64,000 nt of DNA. Origin: Rutstroemia sp. NJR-2017a BVV2 (lineage: Eukaryota; Ascomycota; Leotiomycetes; Helotiales; Rutstroemiaceae). Location of the stretch: contig NJPS01000077.1 of the NCBI GenBank assembly GCA_002946415.1, positions 310,001 through 374,000 on the forward strand. The letters are read 5' to 3'. A model generated the notes under the pieces. It was not told where the DNA came from. It did not search any database and saw only the letters and a list, made by a program, of their open reading frames with translations. Shown here one piece after another: positions 10,962 to 21,504 of the stretch. Numbering within the stretch: the first letter of the stretch is position 1; the number at the start of each line of letters is the position of its first letter. A program made the position numbers and the translations under genes.

Positions 10962-11520
10962 ATTGCTGAATCCACTGGCGTCTAAAATAGAGATATCAGG
11001 GGCGGACGGTGGAATCGTGGTTGAAAATTATCTCAATGTCTTGGAAGATGTGAGTTGAACTCATTTATTATTCTACTAATTGGGTGGGAACTGAGCCGCT
11101 CTGCTACAGAAAGGGCCGGTTACGGAAGTTTAATGCGGCACAGAAAAGTAATAAAAAGTACCGCAGATAAGAAATGATTCTATCCTTTCGTCCCATATTC
11201 ACAGAAGACTTCAGACTGAGCAAATTATAGAGCAAACAATTAACAAGAAAACCAGCCAATAGCGAACAGAAACCATGAAAACAGCAGTTGCATGTACGTG
11301 AAGCAAACGAATGCGGGAGTGAACGTATCTTCAATCTGATTCAGGCCAATGAGAAGATCCGCGTGATGGTTACACTGCGGCGTAGCGCAACCATTATGCA
11401 CTTCCAAACATCTCAGCCTTTTGGAAAGCGAACAGAAATCACAAGAGCAACAAATCACTCTTGCGATTTTGCGACCTAGCTTGATTGCTGTCGTTACTGT
11501 TTTGTGCAGGGACAGCAAAT
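10962..11520. promoter_or_regulatory. shared divergent promoter region
   Basis: 559 bp separate the ATG of the MYND gene (10961, minus) from the ATG of the CCCH-RBR gene (11521, plus). No other gene was found here, so both promoters must fit in this interval. The regulatory role is inferred from layout only. Confidence 0.5.
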
Positions 11521-14130
11521 ATGCCTTCTTGCAGGTTCTTCGCTACCCCCGCGGGCTGTATGAGGGGCGATACGTGCCACTTCAGTCATGAAAAAACAAC
11601 CAACACCTCGGCAACTGTGAATGCTACTACGGCGACCGGTAACCTGCATGGGAATCTCAATTTACCAAAACATGCGCCCTCGGCTCCTCCTTGTTTCTTC
11701 TTCTCTAAAGGAAACTGCCGAAATGGGGCTTCTTGTGTCTTCAGTCATGCGGCCGAGCATGTTTCATCTGCAAACACAGACTCTTCCTTAAAGCCTTGCA
11801 TTTACTTCCAGGCTGGACGTTGTCAATTTGGAGCTACATGTAAATTCCAACACTTGGTTGATAATGGTGCAGCTCCGACGGAAGCCGGAACACAGAAGGT
11901 ACGAATTAAATTTATCTGATCACGAGGAATTTGACTGATCATCATTCAGGATGACGCGGTATTGGATTCATATTGTCGAGAGCTGCTGGGAGCTACAGCA
12001 AAATTCACAGCTGGCGGTCAAGTCTCGAAGGTGTCTCTTCCATCCGACTTTTCTTCCGTTAGGATAACTGGTCTACCGCTGGATGCTTCGCCCAAATCTG
12101 TCGCAGAATTGATCACAGAAATTGGAGTGAACATCCTTGACACATGCGTCAGAATCGCTTCTCCCAACGGCGATTCTAAGACCCTAGCAGCAGACATCCG
12201 AGTCGAAGATCCTCTCTTCGCGACTTCGCTTTGCCATAATTTGGAATCATTAGGAGGAAAACGAGCCCTGTTTCTGAGTCGCCATGGAGTACCTCATCTG
12301 TCGGTTATTCCAACAACTTCAGCAGCACTGGGTGGAGTCAGTTCGCACAGCATCGATTGCCGGAAAGTCATCTGCTCATGGCACAAGTCAGCTCGTCTTG
12401 CCTGGGTTAACTTTCGTAGGGATGAAAGAGCGATGACGGAATTTTGCGACCGTTCGTTCCTAGTAAATGGAAGAACGATCAAAGGAGAACCAAAGGTCAG
12501 CTACAATAGCTACACAGCATTACTGAAAGATCTCCCTGGCCAAACTACAAAGAGAGACTTGAGTAGTGCCATGAGAATCTCAACAGACCAAATCGAGCTC
12601 GGTACCCCAAGCTACACAGCAACTGATGAGGACACTATTACAGCCGTGAATTCTTTGATGTCGAAATATGGTCCTATCGCGCTCTGGGATGCCAGCACAA
12701 CTCCTAGTGCAAAGAGAATCAAAGTCAAAGTCCGCTTTCAGTATGAAGTCGACGCCAGAGAGGCAGTCAAGCAATTGGACAAGAAGAACTTGCCAATCCT
12801 CAGCAAAGGAAAGCTGTCGGTACAGCTCATGATCTCAGCCAAGTTTAAGATTACCACTGATATATTCGACATTGTGAGACCTCAAATCATGTCAGCGAAC
12901 AAACTATGGGCTCAGAACCACGTTCATCTGAGCGAATATCGTAACACTGACATAGCTCAAAGATTCACTACCCTTAGACTTGAGGGAGAAAGCGGAGAGG
13001 AAGTCGCTTCTGCTAAGAATGCTTTGGAGAATATAATCAAAGGCACGGTAGCTGAAGATACTAGCGGACTTATCTGGAGTGAATCGTTCAGGAATCGCAG
13101 CGGACAACACAAATTAAAGTCTATTGAAGAGGCTACTAAAGTCGTCATTGTCTGCGATAAAGTAGCGTCACGGCTTCGCGTGTATGGTTCACCTGAGAAG
13201 GTTGAAGAAGCTCAGCGATTGATTGCTGACTTGGCTAAAGCTGAATCTTCAACAGTTCATGTAATCAAGCTTGAAGTTAATGAATTCTGGCGGGCGAAAC
13301 ATGGTGCATTCCAGCGCATCGTGTCTGCACTGGGAAGACTCGTTGCTTCAATCGATATCATCTCCACGACGAAAAGAATACTTATCACGGGATCTACGGA
13401 GCAGTATGAGAAAGCACTGGCAATCATGGATGGAGCTCAAATCGATGGTTCTGACGCACCTATAGAGGAATCGGTGGTCGATCAAGACTGTACGATCTGC
13501 TGGACTCCTGCCGAAAAGCCAATTCGAACTAAATGCAATCACCTCTACTGCCTCGAATGTTTCGAAAGTATGTGTTCTTCTGCCTCAACATCCAACAATG
13601 AGTTTTCGATTTGCTGCCAAGGAGACGCGGGTAACTGCAGCAAATCTTTCCCGTTGGAAGAACTTCAAGATCACTTGTCGTCGAACACATTCGAAGATAT
13701 GCTTGCGGCGTCATTAAAATCGTATATACGACGTCGTCCACAAGAGTTCGCCTATTGCCCGAATCCAAACTGTGATCAAATCTACCGCTTGGGTGGTGCC
13801 ACCACAAATACTCGTACGTGCCCGAAATGTCTGCTGCAAATGTGCATTGCATGTAAATCTGCTCACGCAGGAATGACGTGCGCGGAATACAAGTACGCGT
13901 CTTCTGCAGAAGGCCAGGCATTCGAGAAGTTCAAGAAAGAGAAGGGTTTTAAAGATTGTCCGAGATGCAAGACAACGATGGAGAAGACTGAGGGGTGTAA
14001 TCATATGACGTGCTCGGGATGTGGTACGCATATTTGCTGGGCTTGTTTGGCCAATTTTGATGTTGCGCAGGAGTGTTACGATCATATGAATAAAGTGCAT
14101 GGTGGTATTGGATTAGGTGAAGGGTGGTAG
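11521..14130 (+). CDS. CCCH zinc-finger and RBR (RING-IBR-RING) E3 ubiquitin ligase
   Basis: Two exons, 11521-11898 and 11950-14130 (51-nt intron, GTACGA..TTCAG), give 852 aa. Seen: three CCCH fingers in the first 110 residues (CRFFATPAGCMRGDTCHFSH, then CFFFSKGNCRNGASCVFSH, then CIYFQAGRCQFGATCKFQH). A long middle with RRM-like and KH-like stretches follows. At the C-terminus lies an RBR module: RING1 from about residue 640 (CTICW..CNHLYCLECF), an IBR with CPNPNCDQIY..CPKCLLQMCIAC, and RING2 from about 796 (CPRCKTTMEKTEGCNHMTC). The Cys of EGCNHM is the expected thioester-forming catalytic residue. The combination suggests an RNA-associated ubiquitin ligase; RNA binding is inferred from the fingers. 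An earlier TTG start was rejected in favour of the ATG. Confidence 0.92.
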
Positions 14131-14607
14131 ATCGTGATCCTTTTGCGCGTCTTTTTGGCAGGTTTGATGATTTGGTTGGTTAGCATCCATGGTAAATAAA
14201 ACCATTGCCGAAATTACACGATGGAATAGGAAGAAAAGCAGGATAAGCAGGTGGATCTATAGGAACTAAGTGACTCTATCGGCCCTAGAGCGATCTAAGG
14301 ATAACAAACAGATTCAAATTATCTACGGCTTCGGCTGCTAGGTACTAGGTGCGGTACCATTTACATCTTGTATGCTCCATGAGAGGAGTCATAGTTTAGT
14401 TTCAAACGCGTTTATTGAGTTGGCACTAATGCCTCGATGCTTCAAAGACCTGTACTGCGTGTGTAATAAAAGATAGCATGTTCGATACATTGCTCGAGTA
14501 GCCATCCTCATATTGATAAAATGGTCAACCAGTGGGTATTCACAATACAGATCTTGAGGCACGGATAAATCTTAAGAACGCAACGGCTTTCTATCTATTA
14601 CTCTTAA
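14131..14607. other. convergent intergenic interval
   Basis: 477 bp between two convergent stop codons. It probably contains the two 3' UTRs and polyadenylation sites; AATAAAA occurs at about 14465. No ORF or repeat of note. Confidence 0.5.
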
Positions 14608-15612
14608 CTAACTAGTCTGAGAAGATAAAATCTTTGTCTCTCTTGCATTTGCCTCCGTCATTGTATTTCTAATTCCGTCTTTTATGGCAGCGCTAGGCTC
14701 CAAATAAGGTCTCCTCGGTCTAAGAAACTCCACAGCATTTTCTATACCAGCTCTTGGTGCAGTGAACACAGCAGCAGCATACTTCGTGTTGGCTATTCCT
14801 GCTTTTGTCGCAGATTCAGCCAACGCAATAACATTCTGCAAATCCTTTGCCTCCTCATACTTCCCCTCCATCCAAAGATTATAAACCGCCGCCACAGCAT
14901 TCGGAAAAATATTAGCAAACGCTGCAATGCATCCCGCACTCCCAGCTGCAAGTCCCCCAATCAAAAAGTCCGACTGTCCACCAAACACCGTGAAGCGCTC
15001 AACCGGGAATGTGGCCGATAACCGCTGGATCTTTGCCACCGACCCACACGTCAACTTGACACCTACGACCTTGGGATCCTGGGCGATCTCCGTAATGATG
15101 GTAGAGTCGAGATCTAGCCCATTGCAGACAGCCGGGAAGTTGTAGATGACTATAGGCAATGCCGATTTCTCGGCAACCTGTGCGTAGAACGCCTTCACCA
15201 CCTCGGGGGTCGTCTGTTTACCAAAATAGGCGCAAGGTAGGACGAGAGCGAAATTAGCTCCAGCTTCGTGCGCATCAGAGATATATTCGAGGACTTGGCT
15301 GGTGGAATGCCCGCTGACGCCTGCGATGATCGGAGTTTCGCTCGGCACTGATTTTCGGGCCAGTAGCAGGAGCTCTTTACGCTCGGCGCGGCTGAGCAGA
15401 AAGGTTTCCGCGTTGGTGCCGAGGATCACTAGCCCTTTCAGCTTGGTACTTGCCAGGTATGCAAAGTATTTGGCTTGTTTTTCCGGGCAGAGTTGATCGG
15501 TTTCTGGATCGAAGAAAGTCACTGCCGGAACGTAACAGCCGGGTTCAGGCACAGGATACGTGTGCTGGAGTTTCGCTTGGCGAGCATCCGTAGGGGGGCG
15601 TTGTGAGTTCAT
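14608..15612 (-). CDS. DapA/DHDPS-family aldolase (2-keto-3-deoxy sugar acid or 4-hydroxy-2-oxoglutarate type)
   Basis: Single exon, 334 aa, ATG at 15612. Seen: a (beta/alpha)8 aldolase of the dihydrodipicolinate-synthase family. GTNAETFLL near residue 65 is the pyruvate-binding loop, IYNFPAV supplies the conserved Tyr of the proton relay, and GVKLTCGS carries the Schiff-base Lys. FGGQSDFLIGGLAAGSAG is the distal family block. Fungi make lysine by the aminoadipate route, so a true DapA role is unlikely. Fungal members include L-2-keto-3-deoxygalactonate aldolase of galacturonate catabolism and mitochondrial hydroxyoxoglutarate aldolase-like enzymes; I cannot choose between them. No targeting peptide is obvious. 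Confidence 0.85.
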   Translation of the reverse strand: MNSQRPPTDARQAKLQHTYPVPEPGCYVPAVTFFDPETDQLCPEKQAKYFAYLASTKLKGLVILGTNAETFLLSRAERKELLLLARKSVPSETPIIAGVSGHSTSQVLEYISDAHEAGANFALVLPCAYFGKQTTPEVVKAFYAQVAEKSALPIVIYNFPAVCNGLDLDSTIITEIAQDPKVVGVKLTCGSVAKIQRLSATFPVERFTVFGGQSDFLIGGLAAGSAGCIAAFANIFPNAVAAVYNLWMEGKYEEAKDLQNVIALAESATKAGIANTKYAAAVFTAPRAGIENAVEFLRPRRPYLEPSAAIKDGIRNTMTEANARETKILSSQTS

Positions 15613-17156
15613 GTCTATTGGTGTGCGGTTGGTTTCTCGGCATGCGATGAGCTATTCAGTTCGACTTTATAGATGAGGTTGAAGCATCGTGTGAGGGTCA
15701 GCCGTGAAATTGAAGGTGGCGGGGTAATCGGCATGTATTTCCGTACCCCGCTCGCCGAAAGTGGGATCTTATTGATAATACGAGACCATGAAAAAACTGG
15801 TCGTCTACAAAAGGAATATGCAATGAGAAGGCCTTGACAGTTTAAGAATTCTTCTAAATAGTATATTAAGAGTCCGCGTGCTGGTAGCAACTACAAATCT
15901 TTATGTGGCAATACCCGAAGGTGTATGTATATATCATGAATCATTTGCACTCTTTCACTGATTTCCACTCTATCAATCATTTGCAATCTTCCACTCGTTT
16001 GCACTTTTTCAATCATTTGCATCGTCTTTCAGGGATTAAGTATCTACCCCAAGGCCAAGCACTCGTACGCACGCAGACTGAAGTTATTGCGAAGCTATGA
16101 ACTGTTAGACTCACCTATTGGTGAAGTACGTATGGTTTCCATTGTTGTCTGAGATGCAGCTTTGTACACCACCACTAGCTAATACTGTACAACGTATGAG
16201 AAGCCATTCCCCGTAGTGATAGCTTCCAAAACTCCGCTGCCATTTAAGGTTGACAGAAGTATCTACGAATCTATAGTATCATATTCTGCGTCCAAATTAG
16301 TCTTGATTTCGCAATCTTTCAAAAAGAACCTCATATTTTATATATGCCAAAGGAGTGGAATCTTCTTATCAACCTTATCGTCACTAGCCGAAAGCTCACT
16401 CATATCAATTAAGGTGCCATATCAGTGTAACTATTTCATGCCTCCACAATTATCTTCTACAATCAAACGGGGCGCGTAGGATTCAAACTGCATGCAGAAT
16501 CTGTCCTCGCAATGGCTGTCTCCTGTGACTTTGAGCGCATAATGCCATCATCAGCCACATCCGCAGCCACATGATTGCAGCATAATTTAGGCTTGATTCT
16601 ACTCGCGATGCAACTCCTATATGGCTCATGTGTTCTGCATTACCCCCTTCATTCAAGGAAATCAGTTCGAAACCATTATCAGGCGACCCTGGCGCGGCGG
16701 TTGAGTCCAAGGGCATCAAAATCCATTTTCGTGGCAGTGGCTCCAACGGTCCAACCATTAGGATTTAACACAACTAGCTAGATACGTTCATCTTATCTCC
16801 CAGTTTCAAATGGTTATTCACAAGTGTCTTTGAAACTCATTGTGAAAAGAAGCCTACAAAAAATAGAAACACGAGAAGGAATAGAACAGAACAAATAAGT
16901 TTAATTATTCTGCTAGACTTCTAGATAGATTGACACTAAACGCCGTTAGATTGTAGCTACCTCGAATGAGTCCCGCTTTTTAAACTGAAGGCCGCATCTA
17001 TCGTGTATTTCATTTATTCAATGTATTAATAAAGCTTTTGCCCCGAACAACCATTGCTGGTGTCGATACCTGCCGAATCTATCTCTCCTACTCCAAGCGC
17101 CATTCTTATCCCGGATCCCTTTAAAAACGCTAAGCAAATAAAAATACCCAACACGA
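15613..17156. other. intergenic interval
   Basis: 1.5 kb without a convincing gene; it includes the degenerate minisatellite at 15936-16026. Open frames at 16216-16479 and 16483-16758 show no domain features and are not called. Confidence 0.4.
15936..16026. repeat. degenerate minisatellite with CATTTGCA core
   Basis: About four imperfect copies of a unit near 18-22 bp share a CATTTGCA or CGTTTGCA core followed by a CTTTC/TTCCAC tract. The tract lies about 320 bp upstream of the aldolase ATG. Confidence 0.5.
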
Positions 17157-18305
17157 TTAAGAATCGTCTTCTTCATCTTCATCTTCGTCTTCATCATCAT
17201 CCATCTCCATCTCCTCTTCCTCGCTCTCCTCTTCTCCCTCCCCCGTCTCATCCCCCTCCCCCTCATCCATCCCCTCCTCCTCCTCATCCTCCAACCCCAT
17301 CCTCCCCCACTGACTCACCGCATGCAACTCCGCCGGCCACCTATTCCTCAACCTCCTCGCAATCCTTTCCTCCCTACTTGCCCTCGCCTCCCACAACCCT
17401 GTGACATCGTCCCTATCCAGATTCGTTCTCGGCTTAATACACCACATATCCGGAGTATATTTCTTCATCCCCAGCACCAAGACTTCCACCAAGGGAATAT
17501 ACCACTCATCTTTCCCTTTCCCATTACCCCTATCTTTCTCATCCCCTTCACTCCCATACCCCTCATCATCTATTAAGTTCCCCATTTCCTTATCCACCCA
17601 CCCCTCCCACGCCTCCTCCACCCCCACCTCAATCTCCAACGGCTTCATCCCCAACAACTGACTCATCGGCACATTAAGCGGCTCATAATACACCACCCTC
17701 GTATCCGGCATCCCCATCCACTGATCATACGGCTCCACCAACAACGTGACAGACCTCAATTCCGGGAGCCGTCTCAACCACGGCATCAACCATCTTCCCT
17801 CTTCCGGCTCCAGATACAGCCCTCGTGCTAACCAAACATTAAGCGGCAGCGCAATATGCCTCACCACTCGCATAAACCCGTCATTTACCCAATTTTCCGG
17901 AATCCCATTCTTCCCCTCCCCCTCCCCCCTCCCCAAAAACTCCCCCAAAACCCCATTCGTCCACGCCGCGCTCGGCGGCAAGTACACGGTATCGACCCTC
18001 GGATCCCAATAAAAATTCCTCCCATCAGCATCCAGCGCCGGGCCAAGCCCCAATCTGTAGATACTGAGCCCCACGCTCCGAGACTCGGCGCATACGTGCA
18101 TGATGGATGGGATCGGGGCGAAGGGACCGAGCAGCTCGGCGTGTGCGGAGGAGTAGGCGTCGATTTTTACTTTGAGGGTGCGCGGGGAGGGGAGGGCGTG
18201 GCTCCAGATCTGGAGTCGGAGTTCGGCGGGGAGGAGGGGGAAGAGAGGGAAGGTGGTGGGGGTGTGGAGAGGGGGAGGGGCGGGTTGTGCGGCGGGGAGA
18301 TCCAT
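17157..18305 (-). CDS. 2EXR-domain protein with acidic C-terminus
   Basis: Single exon, 382 aa, ATG at 18305. Seen: the opening PLFPLLPAELRLQIWSHAL is the signature of the fungal 2EXR family (F-box-like first helix). CAESRSVGLSIYRLGLG and FYWDPRVDTVYLPPS are the two following family blocks. From about residue 335 the protein becomes almost purely Glu/Asp with Gly and Met (EDEEEEGMDEGEG, then a D/E run to the end). 2EXR proteins are numerous in ascomycetes and have no defined biochemical function; protein-protein contact is assumed. Odd: synonymous sites are C-rich in the first 80 codons and G-rich for the rest. Confidence 0.85.
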   Translation of the reverse strand: MDLPAAQPAPPPLHTPTTFPLFPLLPAELRLQIWSHALPSPRTLKVKIDAYSSAHAELLGPFAPIPSIMHVCAESRSVGLSIYRLGLGPALDADGRNFYWDPRVDTVYLPPSAAWTNGVLGEFLGRGEGEGKNGIPENWVNDGFMRVVRHIALPLNVWLARGLYLEPEEGRWLMPWLRRLPELRSVTLLVEPYDQWMGMPDTRVVYYEPLNVPMSQLLGMKPLEIEVGVEEAWEGWVDKEMGNLIDDEGYGSEGDEKDRGNGKGKDEWYIPLVEVLVLGMKKYTPDMWCIKPRTNLDRDDVTGLWEARASREERIARRLRNRWPAELHAVSQWGRMGLEDEEEEGMDEGEGDETGEGEEESEEEEMEMDDDEDEDEDEEDDS

Positions 18306-19476
18306 CTTGTGTGTGGGATGTGTGAGCTATAGTTCTGGTTTCGATTCGATTCGATTAGTTCTGCAGTGAGAATTCTGCACCGAAAGTAATATCCGCTCTA
18401 ATCTGATCTGATCTAATCAAAATAACAACTCCCCTCCCTCCCCGCGAACCATCGATACTTTTACATCTCCCCATCGTGGCTCATACGCAGCATCCCCAAC
18501 TCACATCTCCAACCACCCGCGCGCCTGTCGCGGCCGGCCACCAATCTTCGCGGTCGGGTTCGCTGCGGTCTCTTACCTAAGACCCTTCACTAAACTACCT
18601 CACGCAGCAGCCCGACCGGGATGCTAACCCAAGGCCGGAATGCTAACCCGAGGCACATGACAATACACGCAACCCCACCAAAAAAACCCTCAGCGTCACG
18701 GGTCGCGACCCCCGATGCTATTTTCGTCCTGGGGAGTATAAGGTTGACTGGGGGAGGGAGGTCTGGAAAGGGGCTGCGGTGGATAAAGTTTAAGATATAC
18801 GCAGATATAGTTTAAGATGCACACTGATATACACGCGGATTGCGGGTCGGTCGGGGGGGAGGTGAGTGTGAAACGGGGGACCTAGGGGAAGAGGGGGTGA
18901 GGTATAGGGTTTGGTAGTTGCCTGGTGTGGTCTGGATTGAGGCTTTTTGAGTGGGTAAGAGAAGAGAAGAGATTGGGAGATCCGGGTTGGTGAGATAAGG
19001 AAGAATATAGTAGGGAAGTTTGAGAGTAGGAAAGGTCAAAGGTTCATGTCTTGAGTAACAGGCACGCTAGCATCTAGTAGTAGGGCAGACATCTTAGTTC
19101 AAAGTAGACCGACTAAAACTAACCTTCTTGTAAAAACAAAACGCATCTTGATATCTTATTCCAGCTTCTAGAAAACCTAGAGCTCACCTCGTTAAAGATG
19201 TTGGTTGGCGTTGGTAGAGACGAGGACGTGGAGGATTAGACGATAGACGTTGGAGCAATACGGACACCGACATCTTCCAAAGCCGCATAATCATCTATCA
19301 CGAACATGATACTAGTGAACGTACGAAAACTTGACGTCCTATATGTTTTAATAATTATACTCAAATATTTTCAATTGCTTATCAGCGTATATAATCGAAA
19401 CCCTACTTCTTCTCACCATCTAATATGTGTACAATGACCCCCCCTCTTACCCAGTTCCACCTCATCAATTAACTAC
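18306..19476. other. intergenic interval
   Basis: 1.2 kb between two minus-strand genes. It has a GC-rich stretch (18480-18720, including CGCGGCCGGCC) and then a purine-rich plus strand at 18850-19030. No gene was recognised; the 75-codon minus frame at 18812-19039 is low complexity. Confidence 0.4.
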
Positions 19477-20850
19477 CTACCAGCTATTATCCCAATCATC
19501 TTCTTTCTTTCCCGCTCCACCCATTCCACTTCCACTCCCACTGCCCCCCGCCTTCTTCACAGCCGATGTCCCAATTGCTGAATTCTTCTTTGGCGCGGCA
19601 CCGCCAAAACTACCCCAAAAATCATTCTTACCCTCCTCACCGGGCGCATTCTTCTGCTCCCCTCCATTACCTTCCACAAATCGATTAAATCCATCTGCAG
19701 CCGTCTTTGCGCCAGCTTGTGCGTTCTTAGCGACTTGCGCAGCAGCGAGTCGAGCTTGAGCCGCAACGTCTGATTCAGCGATCTGTGAAATAGAGTGTTA
19801 GTGAGTTGTTAAACATGTAGGGTCGCATTGCGGGAACAGGCATAATTGTAAAGAAATTCGCCTACCTTGGCCGCGGTGGGCTGTATATAACCTTCATTAA
19901 CCGTCTTCGCCGTCTTCCCGACCGTTGTTGTAAACCATCCGAATCCTTTCGTCAACGCAGCCACTGGATCCTTTTGCAAATCCTCGAAGCCTGGTAACTT
20001 TGGTTCGGTATTCTCTTTCTGAACTGGCTGACTTCCAAAACCCGAGTATTTTCCTCCCTGAGATGGTGGTAAATGATCAGGTCTTTCCGCATTGACTGCT
20101 CCCATTTTGGCAAAGTATTTATCATCTACCACAATTTTTCCGTTCGAAGGACTTGAAGCGCGTGCGCCGAGAGGAGTTTGAGATCTAGAGTTGCTGGAAC
20201 TAGTATTGGAAATGGATGTTACGTTGTTGGCAGGTTTCGATACCGGCGCTTTCGGGACTGGAACATATTCTCGTTTCTCGACCTTAGCAGTGAGTCGTTC
20301 CTTGTATTCTTCTCCTACTTCGCCTGAATATCTCTCCGCTATTGTTGCGTCGTCCCATCTGCCCGCCGATTAGCTTTGCGCACTCCAGCGGATCATGAGC
20401 CCTTTCGCCAGGCGTAATGAACGACAGAGAGTCCACCTACGTAATGCCACTCATAACATTGCGCTCATCCTCATTGAAGAACTTCTTCCACGTATTATTC
20501 CCACCTTCCCGCATCCGCTCAATCTCCTGCGCCTTGAAAGCATCCATCGTAATACTCCTCACAAAACTGATATGCACTCCCAGTCCGCGATGAACACCGG
20601 CACACGTTAAACATATAAAAACACCAAACTTGGGCGACGCCCATTGAGGTGAAGGCGCGCCACAATCCGCGCATCGATCGTTTCCGTTTGTTTTAGAGAT
20701 ATCTAGGAGCTGAAGTCTCTCTCGTCAGAACAATTCCGGTCGCACAATGTAGGGCCATTATCGGCAGATGAGTATGGGATCAAGATCTGGAGAGGAAGTT
20801 ACCTTTGATCTCGTCTCCGGATCAACTTCCCACATAGCCTTGGCCGCCAT
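19477..20850 (-). CDS. ArfGAP (Gcs1-like ADP-ribosylation factor GTPase-activating protein)
   Basis: Four exons (20850-20803, 20709-20441, 20358-19866, 19782-19477) splice in frame to 371 aa. Seen: the ArfGAP zinc finger [24 protein letters not shown] in exon 2, with the arginine-finger block [14 protein letters not shown], then [17 protein letters not shown] and FFNEDERNV. Downstream are [14 protein letters not shown] and a Pro/Ser linker. A Gcs1-type amphipathic segment ([19 protein letters not shown]) probably senses curved lipid. The tail is Gly/Ser-rich and ends DDWDNSW. Role: stimulates GTP hydrolysis on Arf1 at Golgi/endosome membranes during COPI and post-Golgi traffic. The first exon encodes only 16 residues, and the second starts at [11 protein letters not shown]. 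Confidence 0.93.
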
Positions 20851-21252
20851 CTTTGGAAGCTTCCTCTTAACTTGTATGCGAACGTCGGGGTAGTTTCTTC
20901 TACCTTTGCAATATCGTTTCGTTCGAACCGGCTCACAGGTGCTCACTTATAATAATTTAGTATTTCGTCACGATAGTTTGCAGCAATTGATTGTGAAAAT
21001 GTAGATCTTTTAACGGTCAATGTACAGTAATGTCGTTTGCGCTCAAAATATGTAGTGGGGCCGTGGTCTCAGGAGAATTGCATGCTAAATTTGGGGTACT
21101 TGTGCATTTGAGGCTAAAGTGCGCTAATAAAGAGTCTAGACCAATCAGTGGGAATATCGATGCCAAGATAAGGGGGGGAAGGTGCAAGGCTACGATTTCC
21201 TACCGCGGCTTTGAAAATGCGCAAACAAATATGTTCTATGTAAGTTATCCTA

Positions 21253-21338
21253 GATATAGTAAAGTTCGAAATCGGCTTCAGTTCCAACTCTTAATGATTT
21301 TATTTATGACCTACATTTTATGCCACACTAACCATTTA
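21253..21338 (+). repeat. left copy of an 86-bp inverted repeat flanking the ankyrin gene
   Basis: GATATAG at 21253 through CTAACCATTTA at 21338 matches the complement of 25763-25679. Uninterrupted identities include a 27-nt block beginning TTCGAAATCGGCTTCAG. By hand I count about 11 mismatches and one indel (roughly 86 percent). It lies 166 bp upstream of the ankyrin ATG. Confidence 0.75.
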
Positions 21339-21504
21339 AAGTGTCACGTGTGGGTTGGAAATCTTACTTTGTATAAGAAGCACTGATAATACATGCGACG
21401 ACAAGGGTGCCTCCTCAGCCGCAAAAGCCTTAGCCTCGACCGGAAACAACGTTCGAGCATGGCCCTGATGATAATCCACATCTCAACTCTACAATCACAC
21501 TGTC

